A stretch of DNA of 9,669 nt from an uncultured Collinsella sp. (GTDB taxonomy: Bacteria; Actinomycetota; Coriobacteriia; Coriobacteriales; Coriobacteriaceae), in contig URGG01000080.1 in assembly GCA_900547345.1 (NCBI GenBank), positions 1 to 9,669 on the forward strand, given 5' to 3'. The notes beneath the pieces are model-generated. The model was not told where the DNA came from, ran no database searches, and saw only the letters and a list, made by a program, of their open reading frames with translations. A program made the position numbers and the translations under genes. Positions 1-6,855 of the stretch are shown one piece after another; position 1 is the first letter of the stretch; each line of letters begins with the position of its first letter.

Positions 1-49
1 GCTGTGCACTTCGTGCGGCGGGGGTCCTGCCGTCCTGCGGAAAGATTTG

Positions 50-62
50 GGGGCAAAGCCCC
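50..62 (-). terminator. Short hairpin downstream of engB
   Basis: GGGGC-AAA-GCCCC forms a 5-bp stem about 100 bp after the engB stop. On the minus strand it is followed by CAAATCTTTCC. It is a possible but weak terminator. The rest of 1-162 is GC-rich, with short repeats (GTCCTGC twice at 24-37), and shows no convincing gene. Confidence 0.25.
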
Positions 63-162
63 TGGCCTCCCCTATGTTAACTTCGCCGGCGGCGGCTACA
101 GGGACCTACGCTCTGGAAAGTCGCCGGGCTGATGTTCTGCATTTTATTGATAGGGGCCCTTA

Positions 163-753
163 TTAGAGGCACGCCTCGGCGATGCGCTTTTTGAGCTCGT
201 CGATGCCGGCGCCGGTCTGAGAGCTTGTGATGATCACGTTCTCGGCCGGAACGTTGAGCTGCTTTTTGATGGCTGCTGCCTGGCGGGCCTGTTGGGTGCG
301 GCTGAGCTTGTCGGCCTTGGTGAGGCAGACGATAAAGTTGAACTCGTTGCCCTGCAGGTAGTCAATCATGTCATGGTCGAGCTTGCTCGGGTCGTGACGA
401 ATGTCCACCAGCGAGACGACCAAGTTAAAGCTGCGCTCGGAGTCGAAAAAGTCGCCGATAAGCTCGGCCCAACGGTCGCGCTCGGCCTTAGAACGACGGG
501 CGAAACCGTAACCCGGCAGGTCGACAAAGTGCACGTCATCGGCCTCAAAGAAGTTGATGTTACTCGTCTTGCCCGGCGTACTCGAAACCTTGACCAAGTT
601 CTTGCGGCCAAAGAGCTTGTTCATGATGGAGGACTTGCCCACATTGGAGCGGCCCACAAAGCTCACCTCGGGACAGGTGGACTCGGGAATCTGCGAAACC
701 TTGCCGTAGCTGGCGACGAACTTGGCAAGCTGGTAGTTAATTGAATCGGCCAT
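163..753 (-). CDS. engB: Ribosome-assembly GTPase EngB/YsxC/YihA
   Basis: This 196-residue protein is a TrmE-Era-EngA-EngB-Septin family GTPase. Members bind GTP in the cytoplasm and are needed for late maturation of the large ribosomal subunit. All G motifs are visible: the P-loop GRSNVGKSS at about residues 34-42, STPGKT with the G2 Thr at 58-63, DLPGYG (G3) at 78-83, TKAD (G4) at 145-148, and a G5-like SSQTG near 177-181. The segment DIRHDPSKLD near 118-126 is also typical of the family. Length is normal (about 195-210). I chose the ATG at 753 over an in-frame GTG at 759 because AAGGAG (759-764) sits 5 nt before it. The MTA/SAH nucleosidase gene ends only 39 bp upstream, so the two genes are probably co-transcribed. 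Confidence 0.96.
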   Translation of the reverse strand: MADSINYQLAKFVASYGKVSQIPESTCPEVSFVGRSNVGKSSIMNKLFGRKNLVKVSSTPGKTSNINFFEADDVHFVDLPGYGFARRSKAERDRWAELIGDFFDSERSFNLVVSLVDIRHDPSKLDHDMIDYLQGNEFNFIVCLTKADKLSRTQQARQAAAIKKQLNVPAENVIITSSQTGAGIDELKKRIAEACL

Positions 754-792
754 GGACACTCCTTGGTCGTAGGTTTTTACAAAACGGGCGTG

Positions 793-1533
793 CTATTGCG
801 CGGCGGCGATACTACGAACGATGTCAAGCGTGATGCCGCTCGCGGTGCGAGCGTACTCATCCAGATCGAACTCGCGCTCGCAAAACGCGTCATATGCCTC
901 GTCACAATTATCGCTGATAGCGCGCAGCACTAGGCAATCGACACCATTCTTGGCCGCGATGTGCGCAATTGCCGCACCCTCCATCTCGACGCAATCGGCA
1001 TGCGTGGCCTCAATCGCAGCGTTACGCATGGCGTCACCCGTAACAAAGCGGTCACCTGTGGCGATAGTGCCGCACAGGAACTGCTTGGGGTCCTTCTCCG
1101 CAGAATTCTCATCCGCCGAGGCATCCACAAATCCATGCTCGGCAAGCACGGCGGCGGCAACATCAGCCAACGCCGGCGTCGAGACAAACTCCTCGAGCCC
1201 CGGCGCGGACTCGGCGATGAGTGCCGTATCGGTATCCAGATAGCGCAGGCACTTGCCTATAACCACGTCGTTAATATGCAGTTTAGGGTTAAGGCCACCC
1301 GCAATGCCCGAAAACACAACGGCCTGCGGGGCGTATTTGCTGATGAGATGTTGCGTTGCAGCAGCGGCGTTCACGGTCCCCATGCCTGCCGTCGTGGCGA
1401 CTACTGTCAGACCCGAAAGCCCACCGTTCACAACGGTCAAGCCCGCCTCCTGCGACTCATGCACGCCACTCAGCTCTTCCTTAATCTGCGCAACCTCTTT
1501 TTCGAGTGCGCCTATGATCGCGATGGTTGCCAT
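793..1533 (-). CDS. mtnN: 5'-methylthioadenosine/S-adenosylhomocysteine nucleosidase
   Basis: This 246-residue cytoplasmic enzyme cleaves the adenine from 5'-methylthioadenosine and S-adenosylhomocysteine, feeding methyl-cycle and methionine salvage and, in many bacteria, autoinducer-2 synthesis. Key family features are present. GALEKEV at 8-14 carries the acidic residue matching the catalytic Glu12 of the E. coli enzyme (here Glu13). SGIAGGLN at 75-82 is the nucleoside-binding loop. VEMEGAAIAH at 182-191 holds the ribose-binding Glu. RAISD at 204-208 ends with the catalytic Asp. The reading frame stays open 105 bp further upstream, but that extension is not family-like. The ATG at 1533 begins the usual MxTIAIIGA N-terminus and follows a GGGGGA tract. 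It is followed 39 bp later by engB. Confidence 0.95.
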   Translation of the reverse strand: MATIAIIGALEKEVAQIKEELSGVHESQEAGLTVVNGGLSGLTVVATTAGMGTVNAAAATQHLISKYAPQAVVFSGIAGGLNPKLHINDVVIGKCLRYLDTDTALIAESAPGLEEFVSTPALADVAAAVLAEHGFVDASADENSAEKDPKQFLCGTIATGDRFVTGDAMRNAAIEATHADCVEMEGAAIAHIAAKNGVDCLVLRAISDNCDEAYDAFCEREFDLDEYARTASGITLDIVRSIAAAQ

Positions 1534-1658
1534 GCCATCCCCCAAATCCGTGCAAATTGCTATCCACGGTATGGTACCAGCATTTCGACTCAACCGTGTC
1601 AGCACCAAGCCGTTAGGCCAGTACAGCTCGGGTATCATTTAGGGGCAAAAATGACTTG

Positions 1659-2477
1659 CTAGCCGATGGCGTTTTTGAGCTCCGCGCGGCGCTTTTTCAT
1701 GCCCGTCATGACGGCGTTGCGCAGCTCGGGCATGCGCGCGGTATCCATCTGTGGAACGCCCTCGAGCTTATAGGGAATGCCCAGTTGCTCGTACTTGACG
1801 ACACCCATCGTGTGATACGGCAGCATTTCCAGGCCCACCACGTTGTGCCATGGAGCGATGAGACGACCGAGTGCCTCGCATTCCTCAACCGTATCGGTAA
1901 TGCCCGGCACCACCACGTGGCGGATAACGACCTTAATCTTGCGACGCGCAAGCTCATCACCAAACGCCAGAATGCGTGCGGGATCGCACCCAGTCAGCTT
2001 TTTATGCTCGACCGGGTCGGCATGCTTAATATCGAGCAGTACCATGTCGGTCTCGTTGAGCACGGCATCGAACTTCTCGGGATGCGCGGGATCGAACGCA
2101 TAGCCGCAGCTATCCAAGCAGGTGTGCACACGACCATCGTGGTTATTGTGCATGGCGTGGAACAGGTCGGCCAAAAACTCAGGCTGCAGGAGCGGCTCGC
2201 CGCCGGACACCGTAATACCACCGCTGCGGTAAAACTCATGGTTGCTCTGGAACTCGTCCATCAGGTGCTCTACGGTCACCATGGTGCCGCCGTTAACCGA
2301 CCAGGTATCGGGGTTGTGGCAATACGCACAGCGCATGGGGCAGCCTTGGACAAACACTACGAAGCGGATGCCGGGACCGTCGACCGTTCCCATCGTCTCG
2401 ATCGAATGCACGCGACCCAGGGCAAACGCAGAGTCCTCGGGACGAGCGTCCACACCCTCGAGCGTCATCTCAGCCAT
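1659..2477 (-). CDS. pflA: Pyruvate formate-lyase activating enzyme (radical SAM)
   Basis: This 272-residue radical S-adenosylmethionine enzyme installs the glycyl radical on pyruvate formate-lyase, switching on anaerobic conversion of pyruvate to acetyl-CoA and formate. The CX3CX2C cluster motif is at Cys46, Cys50 and Cys53, inside GCPMRCAYCHNPDTW. It is preceded by the family hallmark ETMGTVDGPGIRFVVF at 27-42, and the SAM-contacting GGEP motif is at 91-94. There is no extra ferredoxin-like cysteine insert, and the length fits PflA rather than the longer activases of other glycyl-radical enzymes. The gene stands alone: no pflB or formate transporter adjoins it here. The ATG at 2477 has a weak AAGG or GCGGGA upstream, and Met4 is a possible alternative start. 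A candidate promoter with a LacI-type core lies about 65-90 bp upstream. Confidence 0.94.
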   Translation of the reverse strand: MAEMTLEGVDARPEDSAFALGRVHSIETMGTVDGPGIRFVVFVQGCPMRCAYCHNPDTWSVNGGTMVTVEHLMDEFQSNHEFYRSGGITVSGGEPLLQPEFLADLFHAMHNNHDGRVHTCLDSCGYAFDPAHPEKFDAVLNETDMVLLDIKHADPVEHKKLTGCDPARILAFGDELARRKIKVVIRHVVVPGITDTVEECEALGRLIAPWHNVVGLEMLPYHTMGVVKYEQLGIPYKLEGVPQMDTARMPELRNAVMTGMKKRRAELKNAIG

Positions 2478-2540
2478 TCCCGCTACCTTGCCTCTCTTTG
2501 GTTTTAGTTACATAAATGCCAGAGCCATTCTAGCCCATAC

Positions 2541-2569
2541 ATATGATGGCGAAACGGTTTAGAGGTCAA
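2541..2569 (-). promoter_or_regulatory. Candidate pflA promoter
   Basis: On the minus strand TTGACC (2564-2569) is followed after 17 bp by TCATAT (2541-2546). The -10 match is only fair. An alternative -10, TAGAAT (2527-2532), lies further downstream without a good -35. The location, 65-90 bp before the pflA start, is reasonable. Confidence 0.35.
2552..2559. promoter_or_regulatory. LacI-type AANCGNTT core in the pflA promoter
   Basis: The bases AAACGGTT fit the AANCGNTT core typical of LacI-family operators and lie between the candidate -35 and -10 of pflA. The wider 9-mer AAACGGTTT is an odd-centred palindrome. The flanks do not match the 18-bp operators of the sucrose locus, so a different LacI-family protein, or chance, is possible. 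Confidence 0.3.
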
Positions 2570-2600
2570 TTAGGTCGTCCTATTTGACTCCACGCAAAAG

Positions 2601-2654
2601 CGGCGGGGGTTTGTCCAAGGGGGGGGGGGGTTGTCCCCCCCCCCCCCCCCGCCG
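2601..2654 (-). terminator. Probable degV terminator with G12/C16 homopolymer stem
   Basis: In plus-strand terms the element reads CGGCGGGG (2601-2608), a 10-nt bulge (2609-2618), 12 G (2619-2630), loop TTGT (2631-2634), 16 C (2635-2650) and GCCG (2651-2654). Twelve G pair with twelve C, and the remaining CCCCGCCG pairs with CGGCGGGG, giving about 20 GC pairs. Read on the minus strand, 30 bp after the degV stop, the stem ends ...CCCCGCCG followed by CTTTTG, the layout of an intrinsic terminator. The homopolymer runs could vary in length by slippage, and their exact length may be affected by sequencing error. Confidence 0.6.
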
Positions 2655-2683
2655 TGGCAATAGAAATCGATAGATGCCAGGCC

Positions 2684-3538
2684 TTACGCCTTGAGCGTGA
2701 GTACCGCACCGAAGGCGGTCGGGCCGCAATGGCTCGAGATGACTCCGCCGACCTGAGTCCAGGTAATATCCTTAAAGCCCAAGTCGTGCGCATAGACTTC
2801 CATGTCGTCCCGAAGCTCCTCGGAAAGGCCTACCGAATACGCCAGGCCAATGTGCGAGTAGTCAATCTCGCCCTTCGCAACCATGTGGTCGATAAAGGCG
2901 CGGGCGCACTTGAGCATAGAGCCGCGGAACTTCTTGGTTGCCACGAACTTACCGCCCGTTACCTCAATGCAGGGCTTAATCTTGAGCAGGTGGGCGCCAA
3001 GGAATGCCACGTTGGACAGACGACCTCCCGCCTTAAGGAAGGCTAGGTCGGTAGGAACAAAGCCCAGCAGCACACGGTCCATGACGGAATTCGTAAATGC
3101 AAAGATCTCGTCGACGGTGGCATCGGGGTGAGCCTCGATGTATTTAGCGGTCTCGACGACAACGAGCGACTGACCCACCGAGACAAAACGCGTGTCCATG
3201 GAGAACACGTAGTCGCGGCCCTTAGCCGCAATCTTGGAGGACTGATGCGAGCAGGTCGTGGCCTCGGAATACGCGAGATGCAAAATGGTCGCGTCAGGCT
3301 GCTCAGCGTGAATGCGGTCGTACACGTGAGCAAAATCCGCAGGCGCACAGCCACTGGTCTTGGGCATTACGCCAAACTCGTTGCAGCGCGAGTAAATCTC
3401 GAGCGGATCAATCGAACCGTCCTCGACGGTCTCGTCACCAATCGTGACATGCATGGGCACGCGCACGATGCCGTAGCGCTCGCAAAGCTCCGGCGTCACA
3501 TCCGACCCAGACTCGACCACGATTACGTACTTGCCCAT
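2684..3538 (-). CDS. DegV family fatty-acid-binding protein
   Basis: This 284-residue protein belongs to the DegV family. Members bind a fatty acid in a cleft between two alpha/beta domains, and some (FakB) present it to a fatty acid kinase for phospholipid synthesis. Visible family signatures are the N-terminal strand and ESGSDVTPEL at 9-18, KTSGCAPADF at 60-69 (the usual TSxPxxxxF ligand loop), LKAGGRLSN at 168-176, and SHCGPTAFG near 269-277, close to the common HxGPGxxG. The length is typical. I chose the ATG at 3538 (MGKYVIVVES) because the in-frame upstream extension to 3649 is basic and unlike the family, though the ribosome site there is weak and Met at 3562 remains possible. No fakA kinase adjoins it, so a FakB role is inference. 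Confidence 0.88.
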   Translation of the reverse strand: MGKYVIVVESGSDVTPELCERYGIVRVPMHVTIGDETVEDGSIDPLEIYSRCNEFGVMPKTSGCAPADFAHVYDRIHAEQPDATILHLAYSEATTCSHQSSKIAAKGRDYVFSMDTRFVSVGQSLVVVETAKYIEAHPDATVDEIFAFTNSVMDRVLLGFVPTDLAFLKAGGRLSNVAFLGAHLLKIKPCIEVTGGKFVATKKFRGSMLKCARAFIDHMVAKGEIDYSHIGLAYSVGLSEELRDDMEVYAHDLGFKDITWTQVGGVISSHCGPTAFGAVLTLKA

Positions 3539-3605
3539 TAATATCACGACCCATCTCGACATTGGCTTTTCAATACATGGCACGCGCCGCCGCACTGTTG
3601 CACAA

Positions 3606-3662
3606 CGGCGTCCAAGCGCCAAAGAGACGCCGCCCCTTGCACACAACAAAGGACAGCGTCTC
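3606..3662 (-). promoter_or_regulatory. Overlapping inverted repeats in the degV upstream region
   Basis: Two 7-bp stems share one arm. GAGACGC (3624-3630) pairs with GCGTCTC (3656-3662), with a further CCTT/AAGG pairing inside the loop. CGGCGTC (3606-3612) pairs with GACGCCG (3626-3632). They cannot form together, which would suit a leader switch, but neither is followed by a T tract and this GC-rich DNA can produce such pairs by chance. The element is 68-124 bp upstream of the degV start. Confidence 0.25.
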
Positions 3663-3724
3663 CCTGGAAAACTCCGTGCTTATCTGAGATTCTACACGGT
3701 TTATTAAGGAGTGTTACTTATTCC

Positions 3725-3754
3725 GCAAACGGTCGCTATACGCGATAAACGGTA
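3725..3754. promoter_or_regulatory. Pair of AAACGGTNG direct repeats upstream of degV
   Basis: AAACGGTCG (3727-3735) and AAACGGTAG (3747-3755) are spaced exactly 20 bp, about two helical turns. The first, with its flanks, agrees at 14 of 19 positions with the inverted operator at 8351-8368 of the sucrose locus. They lie between the scrB stop and the degV start. A binding site for the same or a related LacI-family protein is inference. Confidence 0.25.
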
Positions 3755-3790
3755 GTTGGCCGCGACAACTGCGACACATTCCGTCCAGCA

Positions 3791-3813
3791 AATCCAAACG
3801 TGCTCCACGCACG
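3791..3813 (-). terminator. Weak putative terminator after scrB
   Basis: Immediately after the scrB stop on the minus strand, CGTGC and GCACG (3799-3803 and 3809-3813) form a 5-bp stem with a 5-nt loop, followed by TTTGGATT. The stem is short and the T tract interrupted, so termination here may be partial. Confidence 0.35.
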
Positions 3814-3814
3814 G

Positions 3815-5257
3815 TTAATGCACGAGGCGGTAGAAATTCATCGATGCCGCACCCTCGGCGTGCAGCTCCATCGCCGGAACCGCCGGCGAATAGGTAGGGC
3901 TCGTAAGTGCCGCCTCGCCGCCATTTGCAAAAATCTCGACCATCGTAGTGTCCGAAAGCACGCGCAGGTCGCGAAGCTCGCTGAGCTCGATCGACCTCTG
4001 GTCGCGCCCATAGCCTTCGTCACCCATGTCGAGGGTAAGCATCCCGTCTGCATAGCGCACAAAGACACCCTTGCGGATTTCGAGCTCGATCACCTGGGCG
4101 CCCTCACAGGAAACCACAAGATCAAACAGGCGGCCCGGCTCCTCAACGGTTTCACCGCCTGTCGCGCGAACGCAGTCGCCGCGCATCTTCTCAATCTCGT
4201 GCGCCGGCTGCTGACAGAGCTTACCATCGCGTATGCTCAGCTCTCGCGGCACCGTCAACGCGCACTGCCACCCGCGTGCCACCGTCGGGTTTTCTGCCGT
4301 CGCATCGGGGCAACCAGACCACCCGATCATCAAACGCCGACCCGCAGCATCCTCAAAGGACTGCGGTGCGTAGAAATCAAAGCCGGCATCGACCATCGGG
4401 GGCATGCCCTGCCCGGTGATCTTAAAACTCGGCGCCTCCCAATCGGCCTCGATGGGAAACCACACGCACTGGTGCGGATTGCGGTAACGCCATCCATCGG
4501 CGGACACACCCTGCGGACAGCAAACGAGAATAAGCTCACCATCGAGCTCAAACAGATCGGGGCACTCCCACATAAAGCCAAACTTCTCGCCCAACTCAAT
4601 GCGCGTCGCATAGCTCCAGTCCTCTAGATTGCTCGAGGTATAGACAAGCACGCAGCCGCGGTCGTCTTTCGTACGAGCGCCCAGAACCATGTAGTAGATA
4701 CCATCGTGTTCAAGGATTTTGGGATCACGCACGTGCGTACCGATATCGTCGGGGTAATCGACCGGCCCAACAGCTATGCGCTTCTCGCCCAATTCGTCGG
4801 GGTTCTCGGCAACCACATGAATCTGGTTTTGCTCACGGCCCGTCAACACGTAGTCGTAATCATCGCGGTCAAAATGCTTGACGTTGCCGGTATAGAAGTA
4901 GTGAATCTTGCCGTCGTGTACAAAGGCAGAACCAGAATACGCTCCGCTCGAATCCAAATCGGAATCGGGGAACAGCACAGGGCCGCGATTCTCGTACGTC
5001 ACAAAATCCTTTGTTGTCAGATGATTCCAAAGCACTGGACCGCCATGCGCAGCATCGAATGGATCGTATTGGTGATAGATGTGATACGTATCACCGATCT
5101 GCACCAAACCGTTGGGGTCGTTGAGCCAGCCAAGCTCAGGCTCCACATGGAACAGGAGCCTATCGGGGTCGGACGCGATGCGACCCGCCGTCTCATCCTG
5201 TCCGGCACGCCACTGCTCATAGTCCGCGCGTGTCACCTTATTTTTTTGATTAAACAT
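3815..5257 (-). CDS. scrB: Sucrose-6-phosphate hydrolase (GH32 beta-fructofuranosidase)
   Basis: This 480-residue cytoplasmic glycoside hydrolase family 32 enzyme most likely splits PTS-imported sucrose-6-phosphate into glucose-6-phosphate and fructose. The three catalytic blocks are intact: GWLNDPNG at 43-50 with nucleophile Asp47, VRDPK at 176-180 with the transition-state-stabilising Asp, and WECPDLF at 230-236 with acid/base Glu231. SGSAF near 109-113 is also typical. After the five-bladed propeller comes a C-terminal beta-sandwich (roughly 340-480) with the usual ...VEIFANGG... segment. No signal peptide is seen. It is the last gene of the PTS operon, 101 bp after the permease. A strong hairpin lies between them and there is no clear Shine-Dalgarno before the ATG. 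Plain sucrose or short fructans are possible alternative substrates, but the PTS context favours the phosphorylated sugar. Confidence 0.9.
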   Translation of the reverse strand: MFNQKNKVTRADYEQWRAGQDETAGRIASDPDRLLFHVEPELGWLNDPNGLVQIGDTYHIYHQYDPFDAAHGGPVLWNHLTTKDFVTYENRGPVLFPDSDLDSSGAYSGSAFVHDGKIHYFYTGNVKHFDRDDYDYVLTGREQNQIHVVAENPDELGEKRIAVGPVDYPDDIGTHVRDPKILEHDGIYYMVLGARTKDDRGCVLVYTSSNLEDWSYATRIELGEKFGFMWECPDLFELDGELILVCCPQGVSADGWRYRNPHQCVWFPIEADWEAPSFKITGQGMPPMVDAGFDFYAPQSFEDAAGRRLMIGWSGCPDATAENPTVARGWQCALTVPRELSIRDGKLCQQPAHEIEKMRGDCVRATGGETVEEPGRLFDLVVSCEGAQVIELEIRKGVFVRYADGMLTLDMGDEGYGRDQRSIELSELRDLRVLSDTTMVEIFANGGEAALTSPTYSPAVPAMELHAEGAASMNFYRLVH

Positions 5258-5278
5258 CGCCGTTGACTTTCTCGTCTA

Positions 5279-5322
5279 TGGGGAAGGACGCTCGACTCAC
5301 ACGAGTCGAACGCCCTTCCCCA
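5279..5322 (-). terminator. Strong hairpin between permease and scrB
   Basis: The arms 5279-5298 and 5303-5322 pair at 18 of 20 positions around the loop ACAC, closing with GGGGAAGG against CCTTCCCC. This is the strongest ordinary stem in the window. It ends only 21 nt before the scrB ATG. Neither side has a proper T tract, so a full intrinsic terminator is doubtful. It could be a partial terminator, a 3' stabiliser for the permease part of the mRNA, or a processing site. Confidence 0.6.
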
Positions 5323-5358
5323 AATGGACTTATCCTCAGATTACGCTGAACGGCTCAA

Positions 5359-6810
5359 CTAGAAGCTGACATCAAAGCCAGCACCAGCGCCCTCTTCATC
5401 AGTGGTCGGCACGCCCTTTGCCTTGTTGTAGGCAAAGATCAAGACGATCGGCACGATAAAGGCGATGAGATTGCCAGCCACATACCACACGAGCGTCTCG
5501 GGCGTGACGATGAGCAGGCCAAGCACGCCGGTCAGACCCTGACCGATGGCGCGCACCTCAAAGAGCTTCACGAAGGCACCGCCGCAGCCTGCACCGATGC
5601 AAGCGCAGACGAACGGGATGATCGAGTAGCGCATGTTTGCAGCAAAGATTGCGGGCTCGGAGATACCGACCAGCGTCGGGATAAAGGACGACATGCAGAT
5701 GTTGCGCTCTTTGGAGTGCTTCTTGTGGATGAGATACATGCCGATGGCGCCGCCGCCCTGGGCGATGATGGAAACCGACCAGATGGCCTGGATGTAGTTG
5801 AAGCCGGTCGTGGCAACGAGGTTGGCCTCAATACCCTGGATGAACTGATGCGTACCGGTAACGACGAGCGGCTGCAGGAACGCGGCGAAGACAAAGGCGC
5901 CAAAGACGCCCATCCTGTTGTACAGGACATCGATTACGCCAGCGAGGACGTCGCCGATCAGGTTGCCGAGCGGGCCGAACACGGTGAACAGGGCAACGTT
6001 AGCAAGAATCAGGGTAACGGTCGGGACAAAGACAAACGAGACGACCTCGGGGATGTACTTCTGGGCAATCTTCTCGACCTTGGCCATAAACCAGGCAGTC
6101 AGGATTGCAGGGAACACGCCGCCCTGGAAAGCAACCATGGGGATGGAGAGCGGACCAAAGTTCCAGTACTCAGCACCCGACGGATCCATAACGAACGCGT
6201 TACGGTTCATAAGGCTCGGGTGAACCATGACGATACCGACGAGGATGCCCAGAATCGGGTTACCGCCAAAACGCTTCACCGCGCTGTACATAACCAGGAC
6301 AGGCAGGTAGTCAAAGGTGGTGGCAATAATGGCAAAGAAGCTTGCGAGGTTCTTGAGGAACTCGCTGTGGTCGGCGAGGCTGCCCTCCATGCCAAAGAGG
6401 CCGTTGGCAACGATCAGCGACTTAAGGCCGATGATGATAGCAGCGCCGACGAAAGCGGGAATGATGGGGATAAAGATGTCCGAGAATACCTTGAGGACCG
6501 AGAAGAACTTGCCCTTCTTGTCCGCCTCGGCGCCCTTGACCTCGGAAGCGCTGATCTCCTTAACGCCCGTCAGAGCCATAAACTCATCGTAGACCTTGTT
6601 GACGGTACCGGTACCGAAGATGATCATGAGCTGGCCGCTGTTGTACAGCACGCCCTTGACGCCATCGATGTTCTCAAGCTCGGCCTTGTTGTACTTGCTC
6701 GTATCCTTGAGCACCAGACGCAGACGCGTAACGCAATGCGTGGCGCCCTCGATGTTCTCCAGACCGCCGACGTTATCGACGACTTGCTGAGACACTACTT
6801 TGTAGTCCAT
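5359..6810 (-). CDS. scrA: PTS sucrose-type EIIBC permease
   Basis: This 483-residue membrane protein of the glucose/beta-glucoside/sucrose PTS family imports and phosphorylates its sugar, probably sucrose. Residues 1-80 are the EIIB domain, with phosphocysteine Cys26 in ATHCVTRLRLVL and the typical GQLMIIFGTGTVNKVYDEF at 59-77. From about 105 onward is the multi-spanning EIIC domain, with FGGNP (181-185), TGTHQ (318-322) and GISEPAIFAAN (382-392), the last two being family-conserved transport-site loops. The protein stops after a short acidic tail with no EIIA domain, as in enterobacterial ScrA, so an EIIA must come from elsewhere. I chose the ATG at 6810 over a Met four codons upstream because AGAGGA lies a few bases before it. 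Sucrose specificity rests on similarity to ScrA and on the adjoining scrB. Trehalose or a beta-glucoside is less likely. Confidence 0.88.
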   Translation of the reverse strand: MDYKVVSQQVVDNVGGLENIEGATHCVTRLRLVLKDTSKYNKAELENIDGVKGVLYNSGQLMIIFGTGTVNKVYDEFMALTGVKEISASEVKGAEADKKGKFFSVLKVFSDIFIPIIPAFVGAAIIIGLKSLIVANGLFGMEGSLADHSEFLKNLASFFAIIATTFDYLPVLVMYSAVKRFGGNPILGILVGIVMVHPSLMNRNAFVMDPSGAEYWNFGPLSIPMVAFQGGVFPAILTAWFMAKVEKIAQKYIPEVVSFVFVPTVTLILANVALFTVFGPLGNLIGDVLAGVIDVLYNRMGVFGAFVFAAFLQPLVVTGTHQFIQGIEANLVATTGFNYIQAIWSVSIIAQGGGAIGMYLIHKKHSKERNICMSSFIPTLVGISEPAIFAANMRYSIIPFVCACIGAGCGGAFVKLFEVRAIGQGLTGVLGLLIVTPETLVWYVAGNLIAFIVPIVLIFAYNKAKGVPTTDEEGAGAGFDVSF

Positions 6811-6838
6811 GTTCCTCTCCATTCCCTTACGAAATCAT

Positions 6839-6848
6839 AAAACGTTTT
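6839..6848. promoter_or_regulatory. AAAACGTTTT palindrome before the permease gene
   Basis: A perfect 10-bp palindrome with the LacI-type core lies in the 45-bp gap between the GH32-like gene and the permease gene. It shares the AAACGTTTT centre with operator B of the locus but not the outer ATGTC flank. It may be an internal auxiliary operator. No convincing promoter accompanies it. Confidence 0.35.
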
Positions 6849-6855
6849 GATGCCA

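Noticed and set aside
1534..1638. N-terminal extension of the nucleosidase
   Set aside because: The frame is open, but the extra 35 residues precede the conserved MxTIAIIGA start and do not resemble the family or a signal peptide.
1635..1654. TCATTT/AAATGA inverted repeat after pflA as a terminator
   Set aside because: It is a weak AT-rich 6-bp stem with an 8-nt loop and no T tract.
1656..2507. 283-aa plus-strand ORF opposite pflA
   Set aside because: It is rich in His, Gly and Ala with no motif, and the opposite frame has a complete radical-SAM signature.
2566..2793. 75-aa minus-strand ORF through the poly-G/C tract
   Set aside because: It overlaps the degV 3' end in another frame and includes a glycine/proline run produced by the homopolymer; no family resemblance.
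3800..4627. 275-aa plus-strand ORF opposite scrB
   Set aside because: It is a shadow of the GH32 gene, whose catalytic motifs are all intact on the minus strand.
5716..6840. 374-aa plus-strand ORF
   Set aside because: It lies antisense to the EIIBC gene, is extremely rich in charged residues, has no recognisable domain, and exists because the GC-rich codon bias of the real gene removes stops on the opposite strand.
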